This document shows, piece by piece, positions 27,041-34,224 of a DNA stretch of 37,734 nt. The stretch comes from Actinomycetota bacterium (GTDB lineage: Bacteria > Actinomycetota > Actinomycetes > Streptosporangiales > Streptosporangiaceae), in contig DAHVAN010000323.1 in assembly GCA_027314595.1 (NCBI GenBank), forward strand, positions 1 to 37,734. Direction: 5' to 3'. Within the stretch, counting starts at the first letter, position 1; the number at the start of each line of letters is the position of its first letter. Made by a program: the position numbers and the translations under genes. Under the pieces are notes generated by a model. That model was not told the origin of the DNA and made no database searches. It saw only the letters and a list, made by a program, of their open reading frames with translations.

Positions 27041-27286
27041 ATGGGTGAGCTAACTGGCGGGGCGGTGCGTGAAATACACCGAGCATATGTCGCTGTCCTT
27101 TTGAGTGGTTCGAAGAAGGCTAAGGCCAAGGCCAAGGCAGCACGTACTGCGGCATGGGATCTGAATGATCGCCTTAACGGTCAGGTCTATGGAGTCGACG
27201 GTGTCAGGAATTTGTTTGTTCTATTGGAGGCGTTCAGAACCGCCGCCGGCGAATTTGTTGAGGTCGCTGAACAGGAACTCACTTAG
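27041..27286 (+). CDS. Small hypothetical protein
   Basis: An 81-residue frame right after the integrase fragment: a Lys/Ala-rich stretch (SKKAKAKAKAARTAAWDLND) and an amphipathic C-terminus (NLFVLLEAFRTAAGEFVEVAEQ). I do not recognise it. Codons are clearly less GC-rich than in neighbouring genes (TTTGTTTGTTCTATT), suggesting foreign origin. No good ribosome site precedes ATG 27041, so it may be a remnant. Confidence 0.35.
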   Translation: MGELTGGAVREIHRAYVAVLLSGSKKAKAKAKAARTAAWDLNDRLNGQVYGVDGVRNLFVLLEAFRTAAGEFVEVAEQELT

Positions 27287-27580
27287 CCACTCAGTTTCCC
27301 GCCCGCTGGCAAGCCCCAGTCGCCCTCACCCGCGAGGACGGGGCTGCCCCCCGAGATCCCCCAGCAATCCCCGCACAGTAACCGGGCAGCAAGCGCACAC
27401 CCGCCGCACACTGACGCACCCGCCCGTCCACCCCGCCAGCCTCCCGCAAACCGGGGTCAAAGTAGCCCCGGCCTGCGGCCGGGCGGCTGGCTCCACTGCG
27501 CTGCGGTCCCCCTGACCTCACCCCCCCCAGCAAGACAGGGAAGCGAGGTCAGGAACCCCTCCACTCCATGGAACCAGCCG

Positions 27581-27644
27581 AAAACCAAGATCAAAACCAG
27601 AAAGTCAAGATCAAGATCAAAGTCAAGATCAAAGTCAAAACCAG
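27581..27644 (+). repeat. Purine-rich AAGATCAA/AAGTCAA tract
   Basis: A short tract of irregularly repeated AAGATCAA and AAGTCAA words, bounded by AAAACCAG at 27593 and 27637. It is strikingly AT-rich against the surrounding DNA. If translated it would give KIKIKVKIKV, which is not a known motif. Confidence 0.7.
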
Positions 27645-27806
27645 TGACGGCGAAGACGACAGCAAAGAGCGCGGGTTAACCCAGGTGACGGCAAAGACGC
27701 CAGCAAAACGCGCGGGTCAGACCAGCACGGGCACAGACGATTGCAAGAACGCGGGCCAGACCGGGCGACCGCGAAGACGCCAGCAAGACGCCCCGGCGAC
27801 ACCAGG
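27644..27806 (+). repeat. Four tandem ~41-bp degenerate repeats
   Basis: Units at 27644-27684, 27685-27725, 27726-27764 and 27765-27806 share the pattern GTGACGGC-AAGACG-CAGCAA followed by CGCGGG and ending ACCAG. The first two are the closest copies. Lengths of 41, 41, 39 and 42 are not all multiples of three, which argues against a coding repeat. There is no unique spacer between units, so this is not a CRISPR. Confidence 0.75.
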
Positions 27807-28069
27807 GTCACACCTGTCCCTGATCCGGCAGGCGACACGGAGACCGGGGGACTCCCGGCCGGAACGAGTCAAGGGCGGCGCACAGCGCCGCCGCCGCAGG
27901 CGACGCGACCGCAGGGAGCGCCCTTGACGCGAGCCGGACGGCCCCCGGACAATCAAACGCCCGGACCGGGGGAAGCGCCCCCGGCGGCAATGGATGTCAC
28001 GCCGTCACCGACGTAGCGTAATCTTTGTTCAGGTGCCGTTCTGGCGATCTTCGAAAGGGTCTGCCAATC

Positions 28070-28819
28070 GTGTCCGGTCAGGCGCAGTCATGCGGCAGAT
28101 GCGGCCTGCCGCTGAGCCGGTACAACCCCGGGGACCTCTGCCAGGCCTGCATCAACGCAGGCAGGAAACAGCAGTCCGGGGAACAGGCCGAGATAATCAT
28201 CGACGGCAGGAAGCTAGCAGACCTGCGCCGCAAGCGCGGCATGACCCAGAAGCTGCTCGCCGACCGCGCCGGAATCAGCTTCTCCCTTCTGGAAAAGCTT
28301 GAGCGGAACGCCCGCAGATCAACCAGCCTCGCCAGCCTCAGTGCAATAGCCCGTGCTCTGAACATGCCCCTGAATGCACTTCTTGAGGGTTTGCCTGACG
28401 CGGCACAAGCAGATCGCGAGATCATCCAGGCAGCCGCGTCAGTCGCCCGCCTGTCGTCTCCCGCAGCCCCGAAGGTGCTAGCCGACCGGGGCGAAGACGC
28501 GCACGCGCGGGACGTGGTCAGCGCGATCGGCGCAGCGCTGCACGCCGTTCCAGCAGACCATCCCGAGCGCAGCCCCGTGAGCCTTGAACGCGATGTCATG
28601 CACGCTTGGGAGCTACGGCAATCATCGGAGTACGCGCAGCTCGGAGGCCTCCTAGCGGACCTGCTAAGGGAAACCGCCAGCGCGGACAGCCACGCTGAGT
28701 CATCAGTGCATGTCCACAACATGGCTTCATCACTGCTGAAGCGCGTAGGGGCCTACGAGATGGCCCCCGGAAAACCTCGGCGCCAGAGGAAGTCGCCACG
28801 TTCGGCGCGCTACTCCTGA
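28070..28819 (+). pseudogene. Zinc-ribbon/XRE-family regulator, N-terminal part before a frameshift
   Basis: The protein starts at GTG 28070 with a four-Cys zinc ribbon (CGRC at 8-11 and CQAC at 24-27, framing GLPLSRYNPGDL), then an XRE/Cro helix-turn-helix (about 47-105: LADLRRKRGMTQKLLADRAGISFSLLEKLE read in two parts) and the start of a helical TPR-like sensor domain. The frame leaves the conserved sequence after KRVGAYEMAP and stops at 28819. The sensor domain resumes in the -1 frame and continues to 29277. The break lies at a CCCCC-GG-AAAA stretch near 28765-28776. An indel mutation, a base-call error in the homopolymers, or real -1 frameshifting would all explain it. It precedes a coupled flavoprotein gene. 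Confidence 0.7.
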
Positions 28820-29277
28820 CCGCAGCCGTAGCCGCTGCGAAGACGGGCGAGGCCATGCAGGCATGGGACTTCCTGGATCACGCCAATGCCGCCACTGCCG
28901 TTTACGACCGTGAGCACGCCGACCTGTACGCGGTGTTCGGTCCGGTCAACCTGGCAGTTCACGGCGTTCAGATCGCCACCGAGCTAGGCGAAGGGCGCGA
29001 GGCACTGCGCCGAGCCGACAAGACCGACCCCCGCCGCATGCCTGCTGTCCTCCTCGAACGCCGCTCAACGCTGCTGATCGACATCGCCAGGGCACAGCAC
29101 ATGCAGCGCGACACCGCAGCCGCTGGGGAAACGCTGATCGAGGCCGAACGCATCGCGCCCCTCGAAGTGCGCTACAGCAGCGCAGCATGCGGCCTTCTCA
29201 CCGAACTGCTTTCCGCCAGACCGCACCCGCCCGCCGAATTGCGGCAGATGGCCAGCCGACTGCACGTGGCCGCATGA
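28777..29277 (+). pseudogene. C-terminal TPR-like part of the XRE regulator, after the frameshift
   Basis: In the -1 frame the conserved sensor domain continues: PEEVATFGALLLTAAVAAAKTG, split around 28790-28850, then AWDFLDHANAATAVYD and further helical pairs to LHVAA. These match the tail of actinobacterial XRE regulators that pair with flavoprotein genes. The first ATG in this frame is at 28855, but the homology begins before it, so it is a continuation rather than a separate gene. The TGA at 29277 overlaps the flavoprotein ATG by ATGA. Restoring the frame would give a protein of about 400 residues. Confidence 0.65.
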
Positions 29278-29843
29278 CCGCCAGCCCAGTCCTGTATGTC
29301 ATCGCGTGCGGCGCCCGGCCCGCCGCTGACCTGCCTGGATTCATCACCTGGACCACAGGCCAGGGCTGGGACACGTGCGTCATCGTCACACCCTCAGCGC
29401 TACGGTTCACAGACACAGGGCAACTGGCAAAGCTGACCGGGCATCCCGTCCGGTCGGACTACAAGCGCCCCGAAGACCCCGACGCCCTGCCCTCGCCGGG
29501 CGCGTTCGCCGTCGCCCCCTGCACATTCAACACCGCCAACAAGTGGGCCGCCGGGATCAGCGACACACTCGCACTCGGCCTGCTCAACGAGGCGCTGTGC
29601 AGCGGAGCGCCAATCACCGCCGTCCCGAACCCCAACGTCGTACTCGCCCGCCACCCCGCATTCGCCCGCAGCGTCGCATTCCTGCGCGAGTGCGGCGTCC
29701 AAGTGCTGTTCGACCCTGACCGGTATCCCCTGCCCACTCCCAACCTCGGAGAGGCCAGCCGCGACCTGTTCCCCTGGGACGCGCTAAAGACCGTGGTCGA
29801 CGAGACATACCGACAGCTGACAACTCCTCCCAGCGGCAAATAG
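29274..29843 (+). CDS. Flavoprotein of the HFCD (Dfp/EpiD-like) family
   Basis: A 189-residue flavoprotein of the homo-oligomeric flavin-containing Cys decarboxylase type, which includes phosphopantothenoylcysteine decarboxylase and the lantibiotic enzyme EpiD. An N-terminal strand-turn PVLYVIACGARPAADLP leads to the FMN-binding segment APCTFNTANKWAAGISDT (about 81-98), equivalent to the PA-AN-IAK-A-GI-D motif. A PNPNVVLARHPAF segment follows. It starts at ATG 29274 inside the regulator's stop codon. Regulator-flavoprotein couples of this kind are, to my knowledge, common in Streptomyces but of unknown role; a modification enzyme acting on a small thiol or peptide is possible. Confidence 0.82.
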   Translation: MTASPVLYVIACGARPAADLPGFITWTTGQGWDTCVIVTPSALRFTDTGQLAKLTGHPVRSDYKRPEDPDALPSPGAFAVAPCTFNTANKWAAGISDTLALGLLNEALCSGAPITAVPNPNVVLARHPAFARSVAFLRECGVQVLFDPDRYPLPTPNLGEASRDLFPWDALKTVVDETYRQLTTPPSGK

Positions 29844-30271
29844 CCACCAAGAGTATCCCCAGGCCGAGGATAAGGTCGCACACGCTGTGCGACTCCCGGG
29901 ACGAAACCCGGCTCACCGACCCGGACTCGCCATTTATGGGCTCACCGACCCCAGCGTCAACGGCCGGTGAAACTGGCCCCGCGCGGCACGACCCGATGTC
30001 AGCTCAGGACAGCAACGGCACGCCGCCGCACCACCCGGCCGCCGCAACGGGAAGACTCGCCCCGCGTACGTGGCTCGGGATGCCTATATACCCATCCGGG
30101 CACGGTGCCGCCGCACTCACGGGCGCACAAAGCAGCGCCCCGCGTCCCGGCCGCCAAACCGCCACTGTCAGGTCAACTGCGCGTCTGGCCCAGAACGCGG
30201 GACGAGCCAGTGGTTCGCGCGGGACGCGACAGCCTCGCGATGGTGGAGAGTATCCCGCGTGGTGAGCCTGG
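29844..30271. other. Right flank of the purQ/purS insertion
   Basis: No gene is seen in these 428 bp. They contain the double hairpin, a 13-base direct repeat GGCTCACCGACCC (29910-29922 and 29939-29951), and an att-like repeat half at 30172-30193 that resembles 26435-26456. I looked for a tRNA gene as an insertion target and found none. Confidence 0.55.
29875..29911 (+). terminator. Double hairpin after the flavoprotein gene
   Basis: GTCGCACA (29875-29882) pairs perfectly with TGTGCGAC (29886-29893) around CGC. It is followed at once by CCGGG (29896-29900) pairing with CCCGG (29907-29911). Position 32 bases after the stop suits a terminator of the regulator-flavoprotein unit. Confidence 0.65.
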
Positions 30272-30514
30272 TCAGGCGGGGCGGAGGGAGAACTCCTCGA
30301 TGACGGGGTTGGCGAGCAGTTCGCGGGCGAGTTCCTCCATGGCGGCGAGCGCCGCGTCGTCGGCGGGGCCGTCGACCTCGAGCTCGAACCGCTTCCCCTG
30401 CCGGACACCCGTCACGTTCCCGAACCCGAGGCGGTGCGACGCGCTGAGGACCGCCTCGCCCTGCGGGTCGTGAATCTCCGGCTTGAGCATTACTTCAACG
30501 ATCACTCTGGCCAC
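30272..30514 (-). CDS. purS: Phosphoribosylformylglycinamidine synthase subunit PurS
   Basis: PurS (80 residues) is the small structural subunit that links PurQ to PurL in FGAM synthase. The sequence MARVIVEVMLKPEIHDPQGEAV followed by GFGNVTGVRQGKRFELEV is diagnostic. GTG 30514 has a GGGAGGA ribosome site. It reads the same way as purQ and purL but stands about 4 kb upstream of purQ, separated by the integrase-bearing segment. It is therefore expressed from its own promoter, close to the divergent dehydrogenase operon. Confidence 0.93.
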   Translation of the reverse strand: MARVIVEVMLKPEIHDPQGEAVLSASHRLGFGNVTGVRQGKRFELEVDGPADDAALAAMEELARELLANPVIEEFSLRPA

Positions 30515-30534
30515 GTATCCTCCCAGGGCAAACA

Positions 30535-30559
30535 GGGCATATATCGTCAGGTGTAGAGT
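30535..30559. promoter_or_regulatory. Shared promoter region of purS and the bkd operon
   Basis: A GATATATGCCC word (minus strand, 30545-30535) could hold the purS -10. TAGAGT at 30554-30559 on the plus strand is a TANNNT box for the bkd operon, leaving a ~100-base leader. -35 boxes are not clear. The 11-mer recurs at 26493-26503 in opposite orientation. Confidence 0.4.
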
Positions 30560-30621
30560 GTCCAGCCGCGGAGCGAGCGCCCATGAAGCGTACAGCTACC
30601 GTGACATCAAGGCCGGTCAGG

Positions 30622-30647
30622 CCGGCGGTGGCAATCCCACCGGCCGG
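30622..30647 (+). promoter_or_regulatory. Leader hairpin upstream of the bkd operon
   Basis: CCGG-C-GGTGG (30622-30631) pairs with CCACC-G-(G)-CCGG (30637-30647) around a five-base loop. It ends about 8 bases before the AAAGGAG ribosome site. It could be an RNA control element or a simple 5' stabiliser; no known riboswitch class is recognised. Confidence 0.4.
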
Positions 30648-30667
30648 CTCGCCGAAAGGAGTGGCAC

Positions 30668-31801
30668 GTGACCGTCGAAACCGGCGGTGCGACCATGGTC
30701 GCGCCCAGCGACAGCGAGCTCATCCAGCTCCTGACGCCAGAGGGCGAACTGGTCGATCACCCGAAGTATCCACTCAGCGACGTGGACATCAGGGGCCTGT
30801 ACCGTGACATGGTGCTGGTCCGGCGCGTCGACACCGAGGCAATCTCCCTGCAGCGCCAGGGCGAGCTAGGCATCTGGGCGTCGCTGCTCGGCCAGGAGGC
30901 CGCGCAGGTCGGCTCGGCCCGCGCGCTGTCGCCCAAGGACATGGCGTTCCCCTCCTACCGCGAGCACGGCGTCGCATGGTGCCGCGGCCTCGATCCGGTA
31001 CGGCTGCTCGAGCTCTTCCGGGGCGTCAGCAATGGCGGCTGGAGCCCGGAGGAGTACAAGTTCCACCTGTACACGATCGTCATCGGCGACCAGACGCTGC
31101 ACGCCACCGGGTACGCGATGGGCATCAAGCGAGACAGCGCGGAAGACGAGGCGGTGATCGTCTACTTCGGCGACGGCGCCACCAGCCAGGGAGACGTGAG
31201 CGAGGCGTTCTCCTGGGCATCGGTCTTCCACGCCCCCGTCGTCTTCTTCTGCCAGAACAACCAGTACGCGATCTCGGCCCCGCAGGAACGGCAGAGCCCC
31301 ATACCGCTTTACCAGCGGTCGCGCGGCTTCGGCTTCCCCGGCGTCCGGGTCGACGGCAACGACGTGCTCGCCTGCTACGAGGTGACACGGCAGGCGCTAC
31401 GGGCCGCCCGCGAGGGCCAGGGCCCCACGCTGATCGAGGCGTTCACCTACCGGATGGGCGCTCACACGACGACCGACGACCCCACGCGGTACCGGCTGGC
31501 CAGCGAGCTCGAGGCATGGCGGCTGCGCGACCCGATCGAGCGCGTCCGCGCCTACCTGGCCCGCAGCGGCCAGGCCACTAGCGCCTTCTTCGAAGAGGTG
31601 GAGGCGGAGGCGGCGAAACTGGCGGCGCACGTCCGCGAGTCCTGCCGGGCCCTGCCGGACCCGCCCCCGATGGATGTGTTCGACCACGTGTACACGAGCG
31701 CCAACTCGATCCTCGACGCCGAGCGCGCGCAGTACGCCGAATACCTGGACTCGTTCGAGCCGGCTGGTCTGCGCCAACAGGAAAGCGAGGTGGCGCGATG
31801 A
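30668..31801 (+). CDS. bkdA: Branched-chain 2-oxoacid dehydrogenase E1 component, alpha subunit
   Basis: A 377-residue thiamine-diphosphate enzyme subunit that decarboxylates 2-oxoacids from Val, Leu and Ile. The ThDP motif starts at GDGATSQGD (168) and ends at QNN (198). FTYRMGAHTTTDDPTRYR is closer to branched-chain E1 than to pyruvate E1 enzymes. GTG 30668 has AAAGGAG six bases upstream. It overlaps the beta gene by ATGA. The product, branched acyl-CoA, primes iso/anteiso fatty acids. A pyruvate dehydrogenase role cannot be excluded from sequence alone. Confidence 0.88.
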   Translation: MTVETGGATMVAPSDSELIQLLTPEGELVDHPKYPLSDVDIRGLYRDMVLVRRVDTEAISLQRQGELGIWASLLGQEAAQVGSARALSPKDMAFPSYREHGVAWCRGLDPVRLLELFRGVSNGGWSPEEYKFHLYTIVIGDQTLHATGYAMGIKRDSAEDEAVIVYFGDGATSQGDVSEAFSWASVFHAPVVFFCQNNQYAISAPQERQSPIPLYQRSRGFGFPGVRVDGNDVLACYEVTRQALRAAREGQGPTLIEAFTYRMGAHTTTDDPTRYRLASELEAWRLRDPIERVRAYLARSGQATSAFFEEVEAEAAKLAAHVRESCRALPDPPPMDVFDHVYTSANSILDAERAQYAEYLDSFEPAGLRQQESEVAR

Positions 31802-32781
31802 CGAAGCTCACGCTCTCCAGAGCCCTGAACGAGGGCATGCGCCGGGCGCTTGAAGCCGACCCCAAGGTGATGATCATGGGCGAGGACGTCGGCAGGCTCG
31901 GCGGCGTCTTCCGGGTCACCGACGGGCTGCAGAAGGACTTCGGCGAGCACCGCGTGGTCGACACGCCGCTCGCCGAATCGGGCATCATCGGCACCGCCAT
32001 CGGGCTCGCGCTGCGCGGCTACCGGCCGGTCTGCGAGATCCAGTTCGACGGGTTCGTCTACCCGGCGACCGATCAGATCGTCAGCCAGCTCGCCAAGATG
32101 CACTACCGCTCGCGCGGCAAGGTGACCCTTCCCGTCGTCATCCGCATCCCGTTCGGCGGCGGCATCGGCGCGGTCGAGCACCACAGCGAGTCGCCCGAGG
32201 TCATTTTCGCGCACACCGCGGGACTTCGCGTGGTCGCCTGCGCGGACGCGGCGGACGCGTTCTCGATGATCCAGCTCGCGATCGCCAGCGAGGACCCGGT
32301 GATCTTCTTCGAGCCGAAGCGGCGGTACTGGGACAAGGGCGAGGTGGACATGACGGCCCCGCTCGACACCGCGCTGCCGCTCGACAAGGCACGAGTCGTC
32401 ATGCCGGGCGACGACCTGACCCTGCTCACCTACGGGCCGCTGGTCCGCACCTGCGCCGAGGCGGCGATCGCGGCGTCGCAGGAGGGCAAGTCCATCGAGG
32501 TCATCGACCTGCGGTCCCTGTCGCCGCTCGACATGGAGACGATCAACGCCTCGGTGTCGCGGACCTGCCGCTGCGTGGTCGCGCACGAGGCGCCGGTGTA
32601 CGCGGGGCTAGGCGCCGAGATCGCGGCCCGGGTGACCGAGCAGTGCTTCTACAACCTCGAAGCCCCCGTGCTGCGGGTCGGCGGCTTCGCCACGCCGTAC
32701 CCGGTGGCACGGCTCGAGGAGCACTACCTGCCCGACCTGGACCGGATCCTGGACGCGGCCGACCGCGCCTTCGCCTTCTGA
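31798..32781 (+). CDS. bkdB: Branched-chain 2-oxoacid dehydrogenase E1 component, beta subunit
   Basis: A 327-residue transketolase-like subunit that pairs with the alpha subunit to build the ThDP site. Features include IMGEDVGRLGGVFRVTDGL, DTPLAESGIIGTAIGLA and the potassium/substrate loop VEHHSESPEVIFAH. DPVIFFEPKRRYW also matches branched-chain enzymes. Its ATG overlaps the alpha stop by 4 bp and its stop lies 18 bases before the E2 gene, so the three form one operon. No E3 (dihydrolipoamide dehydrogenase) gene is in the window; it is usually shared and encoded elsewhere. Confidence 0.9.
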   Translation: MTKLTLSRALNEGMRRALEADPKVMIMGEDVGRLGGVFRVTDGLQKDFGEHRVVDTPLAESGIIGTAIGLALRGYRPVCEIQFDGFVYPATDQIVSQLAKMHYRSRGKVTLPVVIRIPFGGGIGAVEHHSESPEVIFAHTAGLRVVACADAADAFSMIQLAIASEDPVIFFEPKRRYWDKGEVDMTAPLDTALPLDKARVVMPGDDLTLLTYGPLVRTCAEAAIAASQEGKSIEVIDLRSLSPLDMETINASVSRTCRCVVAHEAPVYAGLGAEIAARVTEQCFYNLEAPVLRVGGFATPYPVARLEEHYLPDLDRILDAADRAFAF

Positions 32782-32799
32782 TCCCTGGGGAGAACAGCT

Positions 32800-34197
32800 G
32801 TGAACAAGGAGTTCAAGCTTCCCGACGTCGGGGAGGGCCTGACCGAGGCCGACATCGTGTCCTGGCACGTCAAGCCCGGCGACCCGATCCAGGTCAACCA
32901 GGTCATCGTGGAGATCGAGACCGCTAAGGCGGTCGTCGAACTGCCCAGCCCGTGGGCGGGAACGGTCAGCGCCCTGCTCGTGGCCGAAGGCGAGACCGTC
33001 GACGTGGGCGCGCCGATCATCACCATCGACGTGACCGCCCCGGCCGCCCCGGCCGCCCAGCCCGGCACCCAGCCAGCCACCGCGCAGCCGCCCGCCGCCG
33101 AACCTCTTGCGGCCAAGCCGCTTGCGGCCCAGGTGGCCGCCCAGTCCGATTCCGGCGACGAGCCAGAGCCCCGGCAGGCGGTCCTCGTCGGCTACGGCGT
33201 CAGACCAGGCTCGACCAAACGCCGCCCACGGAAAGTTTCACCGGGGGGACGGGCAGTCCCCCCGTCCGGGGGGTCCCCGGGGGGTCGGCCCCCGGGAGGC
33301 AACAGAGCCAAACCGCCGGTGCGCAGGCTTGCCCGGGATCTTGGCGTGGACCTGAACGCGCTGGCGGGAAGCGGGCCGGAGGGGTTGGTCACCCGCGAGG
33401 ATGTGCAGCGGGCTGCCGGGGAAGCCACGGTTCGCTCGGGATATGGATACGCGGCGGGCGGCGGGGCGGAGGTCGCCGCGGCGCCCAGCCCGAACGGGAC
33501 CGAGGAGCGGATCCCGGTCCGCGGAGTGCGCAAGCACACGGCGGCCGCGATGGTGGCCAGCGCGTTCTCCGCGCCGCACGTGACCGAGTTCCTCCAGGTG
33601 GACGTGACCGAGACGATGGCCGCGGTCCGGCGGGCGCGCGACCTGCCCGAGCTCGCGGGGGTGAAGGTGTCCCCGCTGCTGTTCGTGGCCAGGGCGCTGC
33701 TCGTCGCCGTCGCCAGGCATCCCATGATCAACTCGTCCTGGGACGACAGCGCGCAGGAGATCGTGGTCAAGCGCCACGTCAACCTCGGCTTCGCGGTGGC
33801 GGCCGAGCGCGGCCTGCTCGTGCCGAACGTCAAGGACGCGCACGCGCTGCCCGTCGCCGGGCTGGCGCGGGCGATCGACGAGCTTGCCGCCATGGCACGG
33901 GCGGGCAAGGCGACCCCGGCCGACCTGTCGGGCGGCACGATCACGATCACGAACGTGGGCGTGTTCGGCGTCGACTCGGGAACGCCTATCCTGACGCCCG
34001 GCGAGGCGGCGATCCTGGCCTTCGGTCAGGTGCGGGACATGCCCTGGGTACACCAGGGCGAGATCGCCGTCCGGCAGGTGACCACGCTGTCGCTGTCGTT
34101 CGACCATAGGATCGTCGACGGAGAACTCGGCTCAGCGGTGCTGAGGGACGTAGGCTCGATGCTAGAAGATCCGGTCCGGATGCTCGCGTGGTCGTGA
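32800..34197 (+). CDS. bkdC: 2-oxoacid dehydrogenase E2 (dihydrolipoamide acyltransferase)
   Basis: A 465-residue E2 core. One lipoyl domain (about 1-78) carries the lipoylated Lys43 in EIETAKAVVE. After a Pro/Ala linker comes a peripheral-subunit-binding domain (VRRLARDLGVDLNALAGSG, about 170-190) and the acyltransferase domain with catalytic FDHRIVDGE (His436, Asp440). The linker before the binding domain, about residues 147-167, is encoded by an extreme G/C-tract palindrome and reads as Gly/Pro/Ser/Arg filler. GTG 32800 follows GGGGAGAAC. The enzyme passes branched acyl groups to CoA. Confidence 0.92.
   Translation: MNKEFKLPDVGEGLTEADIVSWHVKPGDPIQVNQVIVEIETAKAVVELPSPWAGTVSALLVAEGETVDVGAPIITIDVTAPAAPAAQPGTQPATAQPPAAEPLAAKPLAAQVAAQSDSGDEPEPRQAVLVGYGVRPGSTKRRPRKVSPGGRAVPPSGGSPGGRPPGGNRAKPPVRRLARDLGVDLNALAGSGPEGLVTREDVQRAAGEATVRSGYGYAAGGGAEVAAAPSPNGTEERIPVRGVRKHTAAAMVASAFSAPHVTEFLQVDVTETMAAVRRARDLPELAGVKVSPLLFVARALLVAVARHPMINSSWDDSAQEIVVKRHVNLGFAVAAERGLLVPNVKDAHALPVAGLARAIDELAAMARAGKATPADLSGGTITITNVGVFGVDSGTPILTPGEAAILAFGQVRDMPWVHQGEIAVRQVTTLSLSFDHRIVDGELGSAVLRDVGSMLEDPVRMLAWS
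33243..33295. repeat. G/C-tract palindromes inside the E2 linker
   Basis: GGGGGGAC (33243-33250) pairs with GTCCCCCC (33256-33263) around five bases, followed by CCGGGGG (33266-33272) with CCCCCGG (33289-33295). The tract is in frame with E2. It looks like a small inserted palindromic element rather than ordinary linker code. Confidence 0.7.
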
Positions 34198-34224
34198 GCC
34201 GCCGGCGTGCCGAGGAGGCCCCGA

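Larger units (their letters stand above)
27287..28069. other. Repeat-rich gene-free region in the insertion
   Basis: About 780 bp without a credible gene. From left to right: an 8-base inverted repeat CTGACCTC/GAGGTCAG (27512-27519 with 27545-27552) around a C8 tract; a purine-rich GATCAA/GTCAA tract (27581-27644); four ~41-bp tandem units (27644-27806); and a 9-base inverted repeat GTCAAGGGC/GCCCTTGAC (27868-27876 with 27920-27928). A 119-codon frame over the repeats (27568-27927) has no protein-like character. A TAATCT hexamer near 28019 may be the -10 of the XRE gene. Confidence 0.6.

Noticed and set aside
27644..27806. Possible CRISPR array
   Set aside because: The units are contiguous and degenerate with no unique spacers, and there are no cas genes in the window.
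27568..27927. A 119-codon frame over the tandem repeats
   Set aside because: It consists of repeat translation (KIKIKVKIKV, then Arg/Thr-rich text). The repeat units are not all multiples of three and no ribosome site precedes it.
29870..29935. Possible tRNA-like sequence ending in CCA as an insertion target
   Set aside because: It folds as two simple hairpins; no anticodon arm and no TTCGAA-type T loop can be drawn.
29936..30265. A 109-codon frame between the flavoprotein and purS
   Set aside because: No ribosome site, low-complexity Ser/Arg/Gly/Ala text and no recognisable domain.
30583..30807. A 74-codon frame starting in the bkd leader
   Set aside because: It runs out of frame into bkdA, has no family character and is not enriched in branched-chain residues, so I do not call it a leader peptide.
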